Shown here: positions 38,196 through 45,651 of the stretch, piece after piece
How the letters are laid out: each line of letters opens with the position of its first letter
Numbering within the stretch: the first letter of the stretch is position 1
DNA from: an uncultured Desulfobacterium sp.
GTDB lineage: Bacteria > Desulfobacterota > DSM-4660 > Desulfatiglandales > Desulfatiglandaceae
NCBI GenBank assembly: GCA_900258555.1
Contig: LT984857.1
Span: forward strand, 509,795-573,794
Reading direction: 5' to 3'
Length of the DNA stretch: 64,000 bases
Position numbers and translations under genes: made by a program
Notes under the pieces: model-generated
What the model was told of the DNA's origin: nothing
The model's database searches: none
Seen by the model: the letters and a program-made list of their open reading frames with translations, nothing else

Positions 38196-38771
38196 ATGGA
38201 TGTGCAATTCCTGGTAAGCGCCTTTGGCGAGACCCAGTATCCGCCTTCTGACAGGCCTGAAGTCGCCTTCGCAGGCAGGTCAAATGTAGGGAAGTCATCC
38301 CTCCTAAACGTTATTGTCAACCGCAAAGGTCTTGCAAAAACAAGCGCCACTCCCGGAAGGACTCAGTCAATAAACTATTTCAGGGTTGGAAGTTCCCTTT
38401 ACCTTGTAGATCTTCCAGGATACGGGTTTGCCCGCGTTCCCCTCAAGGTCAAACAGTCCTGGCAGTTGATGGTGGAGACATATCTGAAAAACAGATCCAA
38501 TCTCAAGGCTGTTGTGGTGATAATGGACATAAGAAGAGAGCCGACCGCAGGGGACATTGACCTCCTGATGTGGCTTAAGCATTACGAAATTGCGGCAATA
38601 CAGGTATTGACAAAGGCTGACAAGCTTTCCAGACAGCAGGCAGCAAAACAGGCAACCCTGATTAAAGGCGTTTTAAAAGGGATTTGCCCCACAGAGCCTA
38701 TTGTCTTTTCTGCAAAAACTAGGCAGGGCCGAGATGAGGTCTGGGAGAGGATAAATGCGGTTTGTAAATAA
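38196..38771 (+). CDS. engB: ribosome biogenesis GTPase EngB/YsxC
   Basis: The 191-residue GTPase has G1 GRSNVGKSS, G3 DLPGYG, G4 TKAD and G5 SAK, in the order and spacing of the EngB family. It helps large ribosomal subunit assembly. It stands 82 bases after hisG and converges with the molybdopterin oxidoreductase gene, leaving only 24 bases between the stops. Confidence 0.94.
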   Translation: MDVQFLVSAFGETQYPPSDRPEVAFAGRSNVGKSSLLNVIVNRKGLAKTSATPGRTQSINYFRVGSSLYLVDLPGYGFARVPLKVKQSWQLMVETYLKNRSNLKAVVVIMDIRREPTAGDIDLLMWLKHYEIAAIQVLTKADKLSRQQAAKQATLIKGVLKGICPTEPIVFSAKTRQGRDEVWERINAVCK

Positions 38772-38795
38772 CTGCTCAAACAAGGCAGATGGAAA

Positions 38796-41003
38796 CTATC
38801 CCACACAGCCCAAACTCGCGTCCTGAACAGCAATGCCCTTACGCTGCCGTTTCTTCTTTCTGATCTGACACAGGAGCGACTTATAGACCGGAAAGCCTGA
38901 GATCTCATCGAACTGTTCAAAGTCGGTCAGCAGATTGGCATTGCCCTCCTGCCACTGCTCCGTTCCCAAAGGTCCTCCGCCGCCCACTGCTGCATAGACA
39001 AAACCTGCCATTATATTATCCGTGACATAGGCCTGCATATTGACTGACCCCCTTACTGTTTTGATGATGACTGTGTCCCCTGTTTTAATGTCGCGCTCTT
39101 CTGCATCGTTTGGATTGATCTCAACAAGGGGGGCAGGGTATTTTTCAATGAATCTTGGGATTGCACGCAGGCATGATTTCATGTCCGGCTTGAACGGGCC
39201 GGTGCCTAAAATCAGGGGAAAACGTTTATGTAGTTCTGGATTGCTTAACGGGGTTTCATCACACTCTTGATATATTGGGATACCACTATAGCCGTATTTT
39301 TCCAGGATCTTAGATTTGATCTCGAATTTTCCCGTAGGAGTGTCAAACCCGGGCCTTCCGTCTTTCCTGAGTAGCCCGGTCTCCCATTTTCGGTATTCCA
39401 TCCTGACGCCTGGTTTTCGTATCACGTGTTTGTCTGCCTTGATCAAATCATCCCCTGAAAACCCGGATTCACTCAAAATATACTCAAGAAGCTCCTGCTG
39501 ACTCTGGGGGTACAAGTGCCCATAACCAAGACGCTTTGCCAACCCTGCCAGGATAGAATAACCGGGTCTGGCCTCCCCCACAGGCTCTATCATCCGTTCC
39601 CTTACTCTCAATGATGAGCCGTAATAGCAATAGGATTCCTGTTCAAAGGCGGTTGTCGCAGGCAATACAATGTCTGCGTAGGCTGCATCTTGTGTCAGTT
39701 GCAGATCCATAGACACAAGAAAATCCAATTCTTTCAGGGCATTTTTCCAAAGCTGGGGGTTCGGCCATGATGTCAAAAGCGATGCCCCCAAGACCAGCAA
39801 TGCCCGGATCTTGTATGGCTCAGCCTCAATAATGGCCTTGGGCAGAAGATGCGCATGGGGCTCTCCCCCACAAAAATGGGAATAGACAGGAAATTTCTCC
39901 ATGGCAATGGATTTTTCAAGACCTGGTGTTTCGATCTGGCGGTGTGTGGCCAGGGGCAACATGTTTTCTCTTCGTAAAAAACAGCGGCCGCCCTTTACAT
40001 CCAGTTGCCCGGCAAGCGCCCATAGGACCATTACGGCCCTGATATTCTGGACTCCGCTCTTTGTATATTCAAGGCCTGTATACATCACATATGATGCCCC
40101 TTGCGCGTCAACAATAGTTTCAGCCAAACCCTCTATGCGCTTTTGGGCAATACCTGTTATCCTGGACACATGATCAGGGGTGAATTTCTTGACATAGTCA
40201 GCAAACTCTTCAAACCCTACAGTCCAATCGCGGACAAATTCCGCATCGTAGATTTCATCTCGTATGAGAATGTGTGAAAGGCCCAAGGCAAGGGCACCGT
40301 CAGATCCAGGCCTAATAGGTAGCCATTGACTTCCTTCAAGCCCCGAGGCCTTTATCTTCCTGGGGTCTATTACAATAATCTCAGCCCCTTCCGCTGCTGC
40401 TTTCTTTATCCGCTCAAACATCTCTGGGGGTGTAGAGTTCGCGGGGTCTGTACCCCAGACCAGTATCAGATCAGAATTATCCACATCGGAAAACATGTCA
40501 ATGTGCAGACACCCCATTGTCAGCTTCGGGGCCAAAACGCCAAGGGAAGTGTAGCATGGGGCACCGACACCAAAGGTATTGGGCGAGCCAAACGGGAACA
40601 GGATACTTGAAGAAAGATAGATTTCAGCGCCTTTAAGTTTGTAGATGTCCTTGAAAGACCTTTCATATGAACCGGTCCCTGCATAAAAGGCGACTGATTC
40701 CGGTCCGTGCATCTCCTTTAGTTCATAAAGTTTCTTTACAATAATATCGTAGGCCTCACCCCATGATATCCTCTCAAAGTCATGCGTACCCTTTCGGCCG
40801 ACCCTTTTCAGCGGATACTTCAGTCTGCTTTCCGAATAGACAATTTCTTTAGCACTGCCTGCGATCGGGCACAACACCCTACCCATGGGCGCATCAGGGT
40901 CAGGTTCCAAATGGTCAATCCTGTCCTCGCCATCAAAATGGACGACCACGCCGCAACCAGGGCTGTGAAAACATAACCCGCATATGCCGAATCTTTCTTT
41001 CAA
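38796..41003 (-). CDS. molybdopterin-dependent oxidoreductase
   Basis: The 735-residue protein starts with a [4Fe-4S] motif (Cys8, Cys11, Cys17 and the Cys in MGRVLC) and continues with the bis-MGD fold: WGTDPANS, PANSTPPEM, VIDPRKIKASGLEGSQWLPI and the C-terminal barrel domain with VEINPNDAEERDIKTGD. No Tat signal is present, so it works in the cytoplasm. The catalytic metal ligand could not be assigned; the site after the cluster reads AFYAGTGSYERS. It falls in the broad formate dehydrogenase/thiosulfate reductase/acetylene hydratase-like group; the substrate is unknown. It lies 26 bases after a methyltransferase gene and probably forms an operon with it. Confidence 0.85.
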   Translation of the reverse strand: MKERFGICGLCFHSPGCGVVVHFDGEDRIDHLEPDPDAPMGRVLCPIAGSAKEIVYSESRLKYPLKRVGRKGTHDFERISWGEAYDIIVKKLYELKEMHGPESVAFYAGTGSYERSFKDIYKLKGAEIYLSSSILFPFGSPNTFGVGAPCYTSLGVLAPKLTMGCLHIDMFSDVDNSDLILVWGTDPANSTPPEMFERIKKAAAEGAEIIVIDPRKIKASGLEGSQWLPIRPGSDGALALGLSHILIRDEIYDAEFVRDWTVGFEEFADYVKKFTPDHVSRITGIAQKRIEGLAETIVDAQGASYVMYTGLEYTKSGVQNIRAVMVLWALAGQLDVKGGRCFLRRENMLPLATHRQIETPGLEKSIAMEKFPVYSHFCGGEPHAHLLPKAIIEAEPYKIRALLVLGASLLTSWPNPQLWKNALKELDFLVSMDLQLTQDAAYADIVLPATTAFEQESYCYYGSSLRVRERMIEPVGEARPGYSILAGLAKRLGYGHLYPQSQQELLEYILSESGFSGDDLIKADKHVIRKPGVRMEYRKWETGLLRKDGRPGFDTPTGKFEIKSKILEKYGYSGIPIYQECDETPLSNPELHKRFPLILGTGPFKPDMKSCLRAIPRFIEKYPAPLVEINPNDAEERDIKTGDTVIIKTVRGSVNMQAYVTDNIMAGFVYAAVGGGGPLGTEQWQEGNANLLTDFEQFDEISGFPVYKSLLCQIRKKKRQRKGIAVQDASLGCVG

Positions 41004-41029
41004 CCTAGAGGACTCTCCCTTAAATTTCG

Positions 41030-41977
41030 TTACCTTCTTATACCAACAAGAAACTGCGACCTAATATGCTCCCACAGATTTTCTGTCTTCCTTATCTTCC
41101 ATGACACATCACCCTTGATGGTGATTTCAAGGGGTGGGTCAAAAACCCCGTCTTCTCCGGAAAATATGCGGCCCATACAATCAGTGCCCCGGCCTTTGTA
41201 TTTTCCGGCATTATTCCCCCCTATCCATAGGTCAGGGGATAATACTGTTTCATCCCAGGAAAAGGGGTCAGAGAACACGAACATTGCATCTTTTTTATCC
41301 AACACACGATTAACTTCGGTCAGATGAAGGATTGGGTTTGATATCTTTTCAAGGATATTGATAGAGGATACAGTAGAAAAGAGACTCTTCGGAAACGGCA
41401 GTGCCAAGGCATCGGCAACAATAAAATCAGTCCGGTCATGGTTCCAGTTGCTGCTCGATTCAAACGAATGTCCCTTGGTGATAAGTCCCTCTATGATCAG
41501 ATCAAGACTCAGTCTTTTTTGAGTTAATAATGTCCGAGCGTTTTTAATAAAGGAAAGGGACGTATCAACCCCGATTACGCGTGTATGCGCCTTGCTCAGT
41601 TCAAAAGCCAATCTCCCCACGGCGCACCCGATGTCCAGAGCCAAACCGTTTGATCCTTTAAAGAGTGAACTCCACTGTTGATAAGCATCAGCTGCATCCG
41701 GGTCAGGGAAAAGATCACAATAATGGCTCCACAGATATGCTGACAACATGGAACGGGAATTATACCCCGACGGCTCATTTAATACCTTTCTTGACCGTTC
41801 AGGCAAAATGACCGCCACCCCCATGCGGACAGGAAAGGATTTTTCACAACCTGGACAAGTAAGATCACCGTCCGTAACGTCATCGTCCAGCTCATCGCTA
41901 ATGGCCAAATCCAATGGGATTTCCCGGGGCAGACATTCCGGACATACAAGGTATTCTTTCAGCCATTTCTTCATCAA
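41030..41977 (-). CDS. SAM-dependent methyltransferase with N-terminal zinc-binding domain
   Basis: The 315-residue protein starts with a Trm112/zinc-ribbon-like part with CPEC near residue 12 and CPGC near residue 42, followed by a class I methyltransferase fold with motif I LALDIGCAVGR and a VIGVDTS strand. Family members with this N-terminal domain act on varied small molecules. It is upstream of the molybdopterin oxidoreductase gene by 26 bases, so the two may serve the same pathway, but nothing in the sequence shows which. Start at the first of two methionines. Confidence 0.82.
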   Translation of the reverse strand: MMKKWLKEYLVCPECLPREIPLDLAISDELDDDVTDGDLTCPGCEKSFPVRMGVAVILPERSRKVLNEPSGYNSRSMLSAYLWSHYCDLFPDPDAADAYQQWSSLFKGSNGLALDIGCAVGRLAFELSKAHTRVIGVDTSLSFIKNARTLLTQKRLSLDLIIEGLITKGHSFESSSNWNHDRTDFIVADALALPFPKSLFSTVSSINILEKISNPILHLTEVNRVLDKKDAMFVFSDPFSWDETVLSPDLWIGGNNAGKYKGRGTDCMGRIFSGEDGVFDPPLEITIKGDVSWKIRKTENLWEHIRSQFLVGIRR

Positions 41978-42026
41978 TGAAACCTAAGAGGCAGTGCCAT
42001 CAGATCAAAAGATTTTGGCCTGAACC

Positions 42027-42446
42027 TTAAAGCTCTGATGTGCAGTTCGGGCACCGTGTGGCCTTAATTGGAATAGCGGTAAAACACTTCGGGCATTCCT
42101 TTGTCGCTGGTTCGACAACAGGTTCTTCTTCTTTCCTCTTAAGCCGGTTGATTTGTTTGATCACAATAAAGATGGAGAACGCAACAATGATGAAATCCAA
42201 AACAGTGTTGATAAATACCCCATATCTGAGCGTTACTGCCTCGGCCTCAGCGGTTTTCGCCTTGAGCGTAATCGCCAGATTCGAAAAATCAACATTACCC
42301 AGCAAAAGACCGATCGGCGGCATGATCACGTCATTTACAAATGAACTGACAATTTTGCCAAACGCCCCGCCAATAATAATGCCAACAGCCATATCAATTA
42401 CATTACCACGTACGGCAAATTCTTTGAATTCTTTGAACATTCCCAT
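42027..42446 (-). CDS. mscL: large-conductance mechanosensitive channel with C-terminal zinc ribbon
   Basis: The 139-residue protein begins [20 protein letters not shown], with [19 protein letters not shown] as the first pore-lining segment and a second membrane segment (about 75-97). These are the MscL hallmarks. The C-terminus adds CPKC and CPNC motifs after the usual cytoplasmic helix, a zinc-ribbon-like tail instead of a plain charged end. The channel opens on osmotic downshock to release solutes. AGGAGGAT precedes the ATG. Upstream the 640-base gap 42447-43089 holds hairpins described separately. Confidence 0.93.
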   Translation of the reverse strand: MGMFKEFKEFAVRGNVIDMAVGIIIGGAFGKIVSSFVNDVIMPPIGLLLGNVDFSNLAITLKAKTAEAEAVTLRYGVFINTVLDFIIVAFSIFIVIKQINRLKRKEEEPVVEPATKECPKCFTAIPIKATRCPNCTSEL

Positions 42447-42673
42447 AGTTATCCTCCTTTTGTTATAATGTTGTTGTTTAGGGTTTTAATTCGATACAGC
42501 ATTAATTATTTTAACAAAAAAGGAATTCTCTCAGATAACATCCTTCCCAATCCCGACAGGCCCTAGTCCACGAAAAGTCTAATAAAAAACAGTACAATAT
42601 CTACCTCGTTTCGCTGACAACAATCTCAAGAATTGAGGAAATGTCAATTGCGCATATTCCTCAGATAAGGTGG

Positions 42674-42755
42674 GGGGCCTGTCAGATGACAGGCCCCTTT
42701 GATAGAAAGGATGCTTGGTTTCGGTCATCACGTTAGGCGATAATTGACCGAAACC
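42674..42755. other. two perfect hairpins in an intergenic region
   Basis: Hairpin one (42674-42697) pairs GGGGCCTGTCA with TGACAGGCCCC around two bases. Hairpin two pairs GGTTTCGGTCA (42717-42727) with TGACCGAAACC (42745-42755) around a 17-base loop. They lie 20 bases apart. Neither is followed by a convincing T run on either strand. They may be part of an RNA element or a protein site; I recognise no known family. Confidence 0.55.
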
Positions 42756-42849
42756 GCTGGTGGAATAAAATATATGACAATATATGGTTTTTGTCAATAA
42801 AAAATACAGGATATATGGATTTGTGGCACAATCCTGAAGGGATCTTTTA

Positions 42850-43027
42850 GGCCTTTTGGCCTGCAATGAATTACTTAAAGGCCTGAGAGCGGAACCAGGT
42901 GCGACATCTTAAAATGCGTCAGCTAAAGGCCGTTAGCCGGTAGGTAACGTTTTTTTACATCCAACTTCCCTCTTGAAATCAAATCCTTTCTGCATTAGAT
43001 TGAGTACCAATTAAAATCTGAACTCTG
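42850..43027 (+). promoter_or_regulatory. hairpin-rich leader upstream of the DUF2760/Hsp70 operon
   Basis: The stretch contains AGGCC-TTTT-GGCCT (42850-42863) and a CGTTA...TAACG stem followed by seven T residues (42931-42956). It is followed by a full terminator hairpin at 43028-43053, 37 bases before the GTG of the DUF2760 gene. Together this resembles a regulated leader or a small RNA with its own terminator. I compared it by eye with c-di-GMP-I and glycine riboswitch cores and do not see them. The exact promoter is unknown. Confidence 0.4.
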
Positions 43028-43053
43028 CCTCCAAAGTTGGAGGTTTTGTTTTT
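43028..43053 (+). terminator. terminator or attenuator hairpin before the chaperone operon
   Basis: CCTCCA and TGGAGG pair around AAGT and are followed by TTTTGTTTTT. Its position just 37 bases before the start codon, in the same direction, makes an attenuator plausible; otherwise it ends an upstream short transcript. Confidence 0.7.
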
Positions 43054-43089
43054 AAAGGGATATGGTTGAACCCCCTAGGAGACAAGATA

Positions 43090-43824
43090 GTGGAAAAAAA
43101 GATCTCTAATCAACTCTTATTATGGACGGTTGTGTGGTTTGCTGTCCTAGGTATAATAATAGCCTTTCTGGGTCACATGGAGATGGCCCATCATCAGGGT
43201 ATAATTGCAAAATACTTTGCCTCATCATCAGAGCAGCCTGGAAGCGCGAGCAACAAAGAATATATTTACTGGGTAACGCTGACCGTTCTCCTGGCTGTCA
43301 TAGGGCTGTTACAGTTTTTGACCATGGCCCGGACGCTCAAGAGGACAATTGCTGAGGCTGCGGTAAAGGCCCGGCCCGGTAAAAAGCAAAGGCCCGCCGC
43401 TGTTCAGCCGACCGGGCAGGACAAAATGATAAGCGCTATGGAGGAACAGGCCAGGTCTCTCCACCTGTTGAGTCTCCTGCAGCGCGAAGGCCGGCTGGTG
43501 GATTTTCTCCAGGAGGATCTCAGGCCCTATGATGACTCACAGATAGGTGCAGCAGTAAGGAGCATACAGGAAAGTTGCCAGAAGGCCCTTAACGAATTTA
43601 TTACCCTCAATGCAGTGATGGAGCAGGAAGAGGGCGAAGAGGTGACTATACCGCCCGGGTTTGATGTAAACGCGGTCAGGCTTACCGGAAATGTTACGGG
43701 CTCTCCCCCTTTTAAAGGCATATTGCAGCACCGCGGATGGCGGGTTTCCAAATTCTCCATGCCGTCTCTGTCCGCCAAACAAGACCCTAATATCATTGCC
43801 CCCGCCGAGGTGGAAATAGGCTGA
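43090..43824 (+). CDS. DUF2760 membrane protein of an Hsp70 operon
   Basis: The protein of about 245 residues has two membrane segments near its N-terminus (about 9-33 and 57-80), a basic linker, and the C-terminal DUF2760 domain (about 120-244) with LLQREGRLVDFLQEDL, YDDSQIGAAVR and LQHRGWRV. The start is taken as GTG 43090, with AGGAG nine bases upstream; a TTG at 43066 would place the ribosome site inside the gene. It leads an operon with two Hsp70-like genes. The function is unknown; it could attach the chaperones to the inner membrane. Family name recalled from characteristic motifs. Confidence 0.82.
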   Translation: MEKKISNQLLLWTVVWFAVLGIIIAFLGHMEMAHHQGIIAKYFASSSEQPGSASNKEYIYWVTLTVLLAVIGLLQFLTMARTLKRTIAEAAVKARPGKKQRPAAVQPTGQDKMISAMEEQARSLHLLSLLQREGRLVDFLQEDLRPYDDSQIGAAVRSIQESCQKALNEFITLNAVMEQEEGEEVTIPPGFDVNAVRLTGNVTGSPPFKGILQHRGWRVSKFSMPSLSAKQDPNIIAPAEVEIG

Positions 43825-43836
43825 AGGTGTTTTTAG

Positions 43837-45651
43837 ATGTCGGAGCCAAGATATATCATAGGTATTGACCTGGGAACGACCAACAGTGTAGTCGCATTTA
43901 CTGAGGCTGTCAGCGATGAAGAAAAAGGGCAGGAGATACGGATATTCATGATCCCCCAACTGGTCGGGCCAGGCTCTGTTGCGGAGCGTGAGACCCTGCC
44001 TTCGAGCGTCCTGCTGCCCGGCCCCCACGATGTTCCCGATGGCGGGCTTGTTGTGCCCTGGAACAGGGATCAGACACTGGCGGTCGGCGAATTCGCCCGA
44101 GACCGCGGGGCCGAAATACCGCACCGCCTGATCTCTTCCAGCAAGTCATGGCTCTGTCACACCGGTGTTGACAGGAAAAGCCCCATACTGCCCTGGGAAG
44201 GGGAGAAGGACGGAAAAAGGCTTTCCCCTGTGGAGGCATCCGCCGCCATCTTGAGGCACATAAAAGAGTCGTGGAACCATGCAATGGCCCGCGAACACGA
44301 AGATTTCCTCCTGGAAAGACAGGATATCGTCCTGACCGTGCCCGCATCCTTTGATGTAGTGGCGAGAAACCTTACGGTAGAAGCGGCAAATATGGCCGGG
44401 CTTTCTGATATTACCCTGCTTGAGGAGCCACAGGCCGCCTTTTATGCATGGATAGAAGGCTCACAGGGTAAGTGGCGCAAGAAGATATCTGTGGGGGATG
44501 TGGTCCTGGTGGTGGATGTGGGAGGCGGCACAAGCGACTTCAGCCTCATCAGGGTCATGGAAGATAAGGGGGATTTAAGCCTTGAGCGGATTGCGGTGGG
44601 CGAGCACGTCCTTGTGGGCGGGGACAATATGGACCTGACACTTGCCTATACCATTGCAAGGAGGATGGCCTCAAAGGGTCAGAAGCTAAGCGCCTATCAG
44701 ATGCGGGGACTTTGCCACGGCTGCCGGGCGGCAAAGGAGCAACTGTTTGCAAATTCTGAAATGGTTTCCTATCCCATTGCGATTTTGGGCAGAGGCAGCA
44801 GCCTGATCGGGGGTGCAATAAAGACAGAGCTGACACACCAGGAGGTGGAAGAGGTCCTGACCAACGGGTTTTTTCCCAAATGCAATCTCGACTCCCAGCC
44901 ACAGGCGGAGCGCAGATCCGGCATGCGTGAACTGGGCCTGGTTTACAGCTCAGATCCGTCGATCACAAGGCACCTGGCAAGATTCCTCTATCAGCAGAAG
45001 GTTGCTGATAATAGCCGCACCTTCCCGACCGCCGTGATCTTTAACGGTGGCGTGATGAAGGCAAGGGGGCTCAGAAAAAGGGTCCTGGATGTCCTGTCCT
45101 TGTGGATGGACAACCAAGATCAAAACAGCCCCAGGGAGATAGAAGGCCAAAGTCTTGATCTTGCCGTGGCAAGGGGTGCAGCCTATTACGGCCTTGCCCG
45201 CAGGGGTAAGGGGATACGCATCAGGGGAGGTCTTTCCAGGACATACTACATCGGCATTGAGGCGGCGCTGCCTGCGGTACCAGGCATGCCCGCGCCTGTT
45301 AAGGCCCTGTGTGTGGCCCCTTTCGGGATGGAGGAAGGCACGGAGGCTACCTTGCCGGAAAAGGAATTCGGGCTGGTGGTAGGGGAGCCGGTCAAGTTTG
45401 ATTTCCTGGGCTCACATATAAGGAGACACGACACCATAGGCGCTGTTATCGAAGACTGGGAAGGAGAGATAGAGGAGGTGACCACGCTTGAGACCAACAT
45501 CGAAGGTGAGGCCGGGGCCGTAATCCCTGTAACTCTTCGCATCAACGCCACTGAGGTGGGCGCACTTGAAATCTGGTGCGATTCCACCACAGACGACAGG
45601 AAATTCAAACTGGAATTCAATGTCCGGGAGAGAAACCTTGGAAGCCCCTGA
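43837..45651 (+). CDS. Hsp70-family protein A
   Basis: The 604-residue protein has the Hsp70 ATPase signatures GIDLGTTNSVVAF (phosphate 1), VVDVGGGTSDFSLI (phosphate 2) and VIFNGGVMKARGLR (adenosine). It contains insertions absent from DnaK, for example the KSWLCHTGVDRKSPILPW region near residue 105. After the ATPase domain only a short beta-rich part follows and there is no helical lid like that of DnaK. It lies 12 bases after the DUF2760 gene and overlaps the next Hsp70 gene by about 30 bases. No dnaJ or grpE is nearby. It is a divergent chaperone-like ATPase of unknown client. Confidence 0.88.
   Translation: MSEPRYIIGIDLGTTNSVVAFTEAVSDEEKGQEIRIFMIPQLVGPGSVAERETLPSSVLLPGPHDVPDGGLVVPWNRDQTLAVGEFARDRGAEIPHRLISSSKSWLCHTGVDRKSPILPWEGEKDGKRLSPVEASAAILRHIKESWNHAMAREHEDFLLERQDIVLTVPASFDVVARNLTVEAANMAGLSDITLLEEPQAAFYAWIEGSQGKWRKKISVGDVVLVVDVGGGTSDFSLIRVMEDKGDLSLERIAVGEHVLVGGDNMDLTLAYTIARRMASKGQKLSAYQMRGLCHGCRAAKEQLFANSEMVSYPIAILGRGSSLIGGAIKTELTHQEVEEVLTNGFFPKCNLDSQPQAERRSGMRELGLVYSSDPSITRHLARFLYQQKVADNSRTFPTAVIFNGGVMKARGLRKRVLDVLSLWMDNQDQNSPREIEGQSLDLAVARGAAYYGLARRGKGIRIRGGLSRTYYIGIEAALPAVPGMPAPVKALCVAPFGMEEGTEATLPEKEFGLVVGEPVKFDFLGSHIRRHDTIGAVIEDWEGEIEEVTTLETNIEGEAGAVIPVTLRINATEVGALEIWCDSTTDDRKFKLEFNVRERNLGSP

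Noticed and set aside
42579-42866. 95-residue minus-strand frame in the gap upstream of the DUF2760 gene
   Set aside because: It runs through both perfect hairpins, has no ribosome site and no recognisable composition; the region looks non-coding.
42850-42957. Possible c-di-GMP-I riboswitch because of a CCGGTAGGTA stretch
   Set aside because: The conserved GCAAAGC and GGGCAAACC parts of the core are not present, so the similarity is probably chance.
43946-44347. Long antisense reading frame opposite the Hsp70 A gene
   Set aside because: It is the shadow of a GC-rich coding gene with clear Hsp70 motifs; its Arg/Pro-rich translation has no protein-like pattern.
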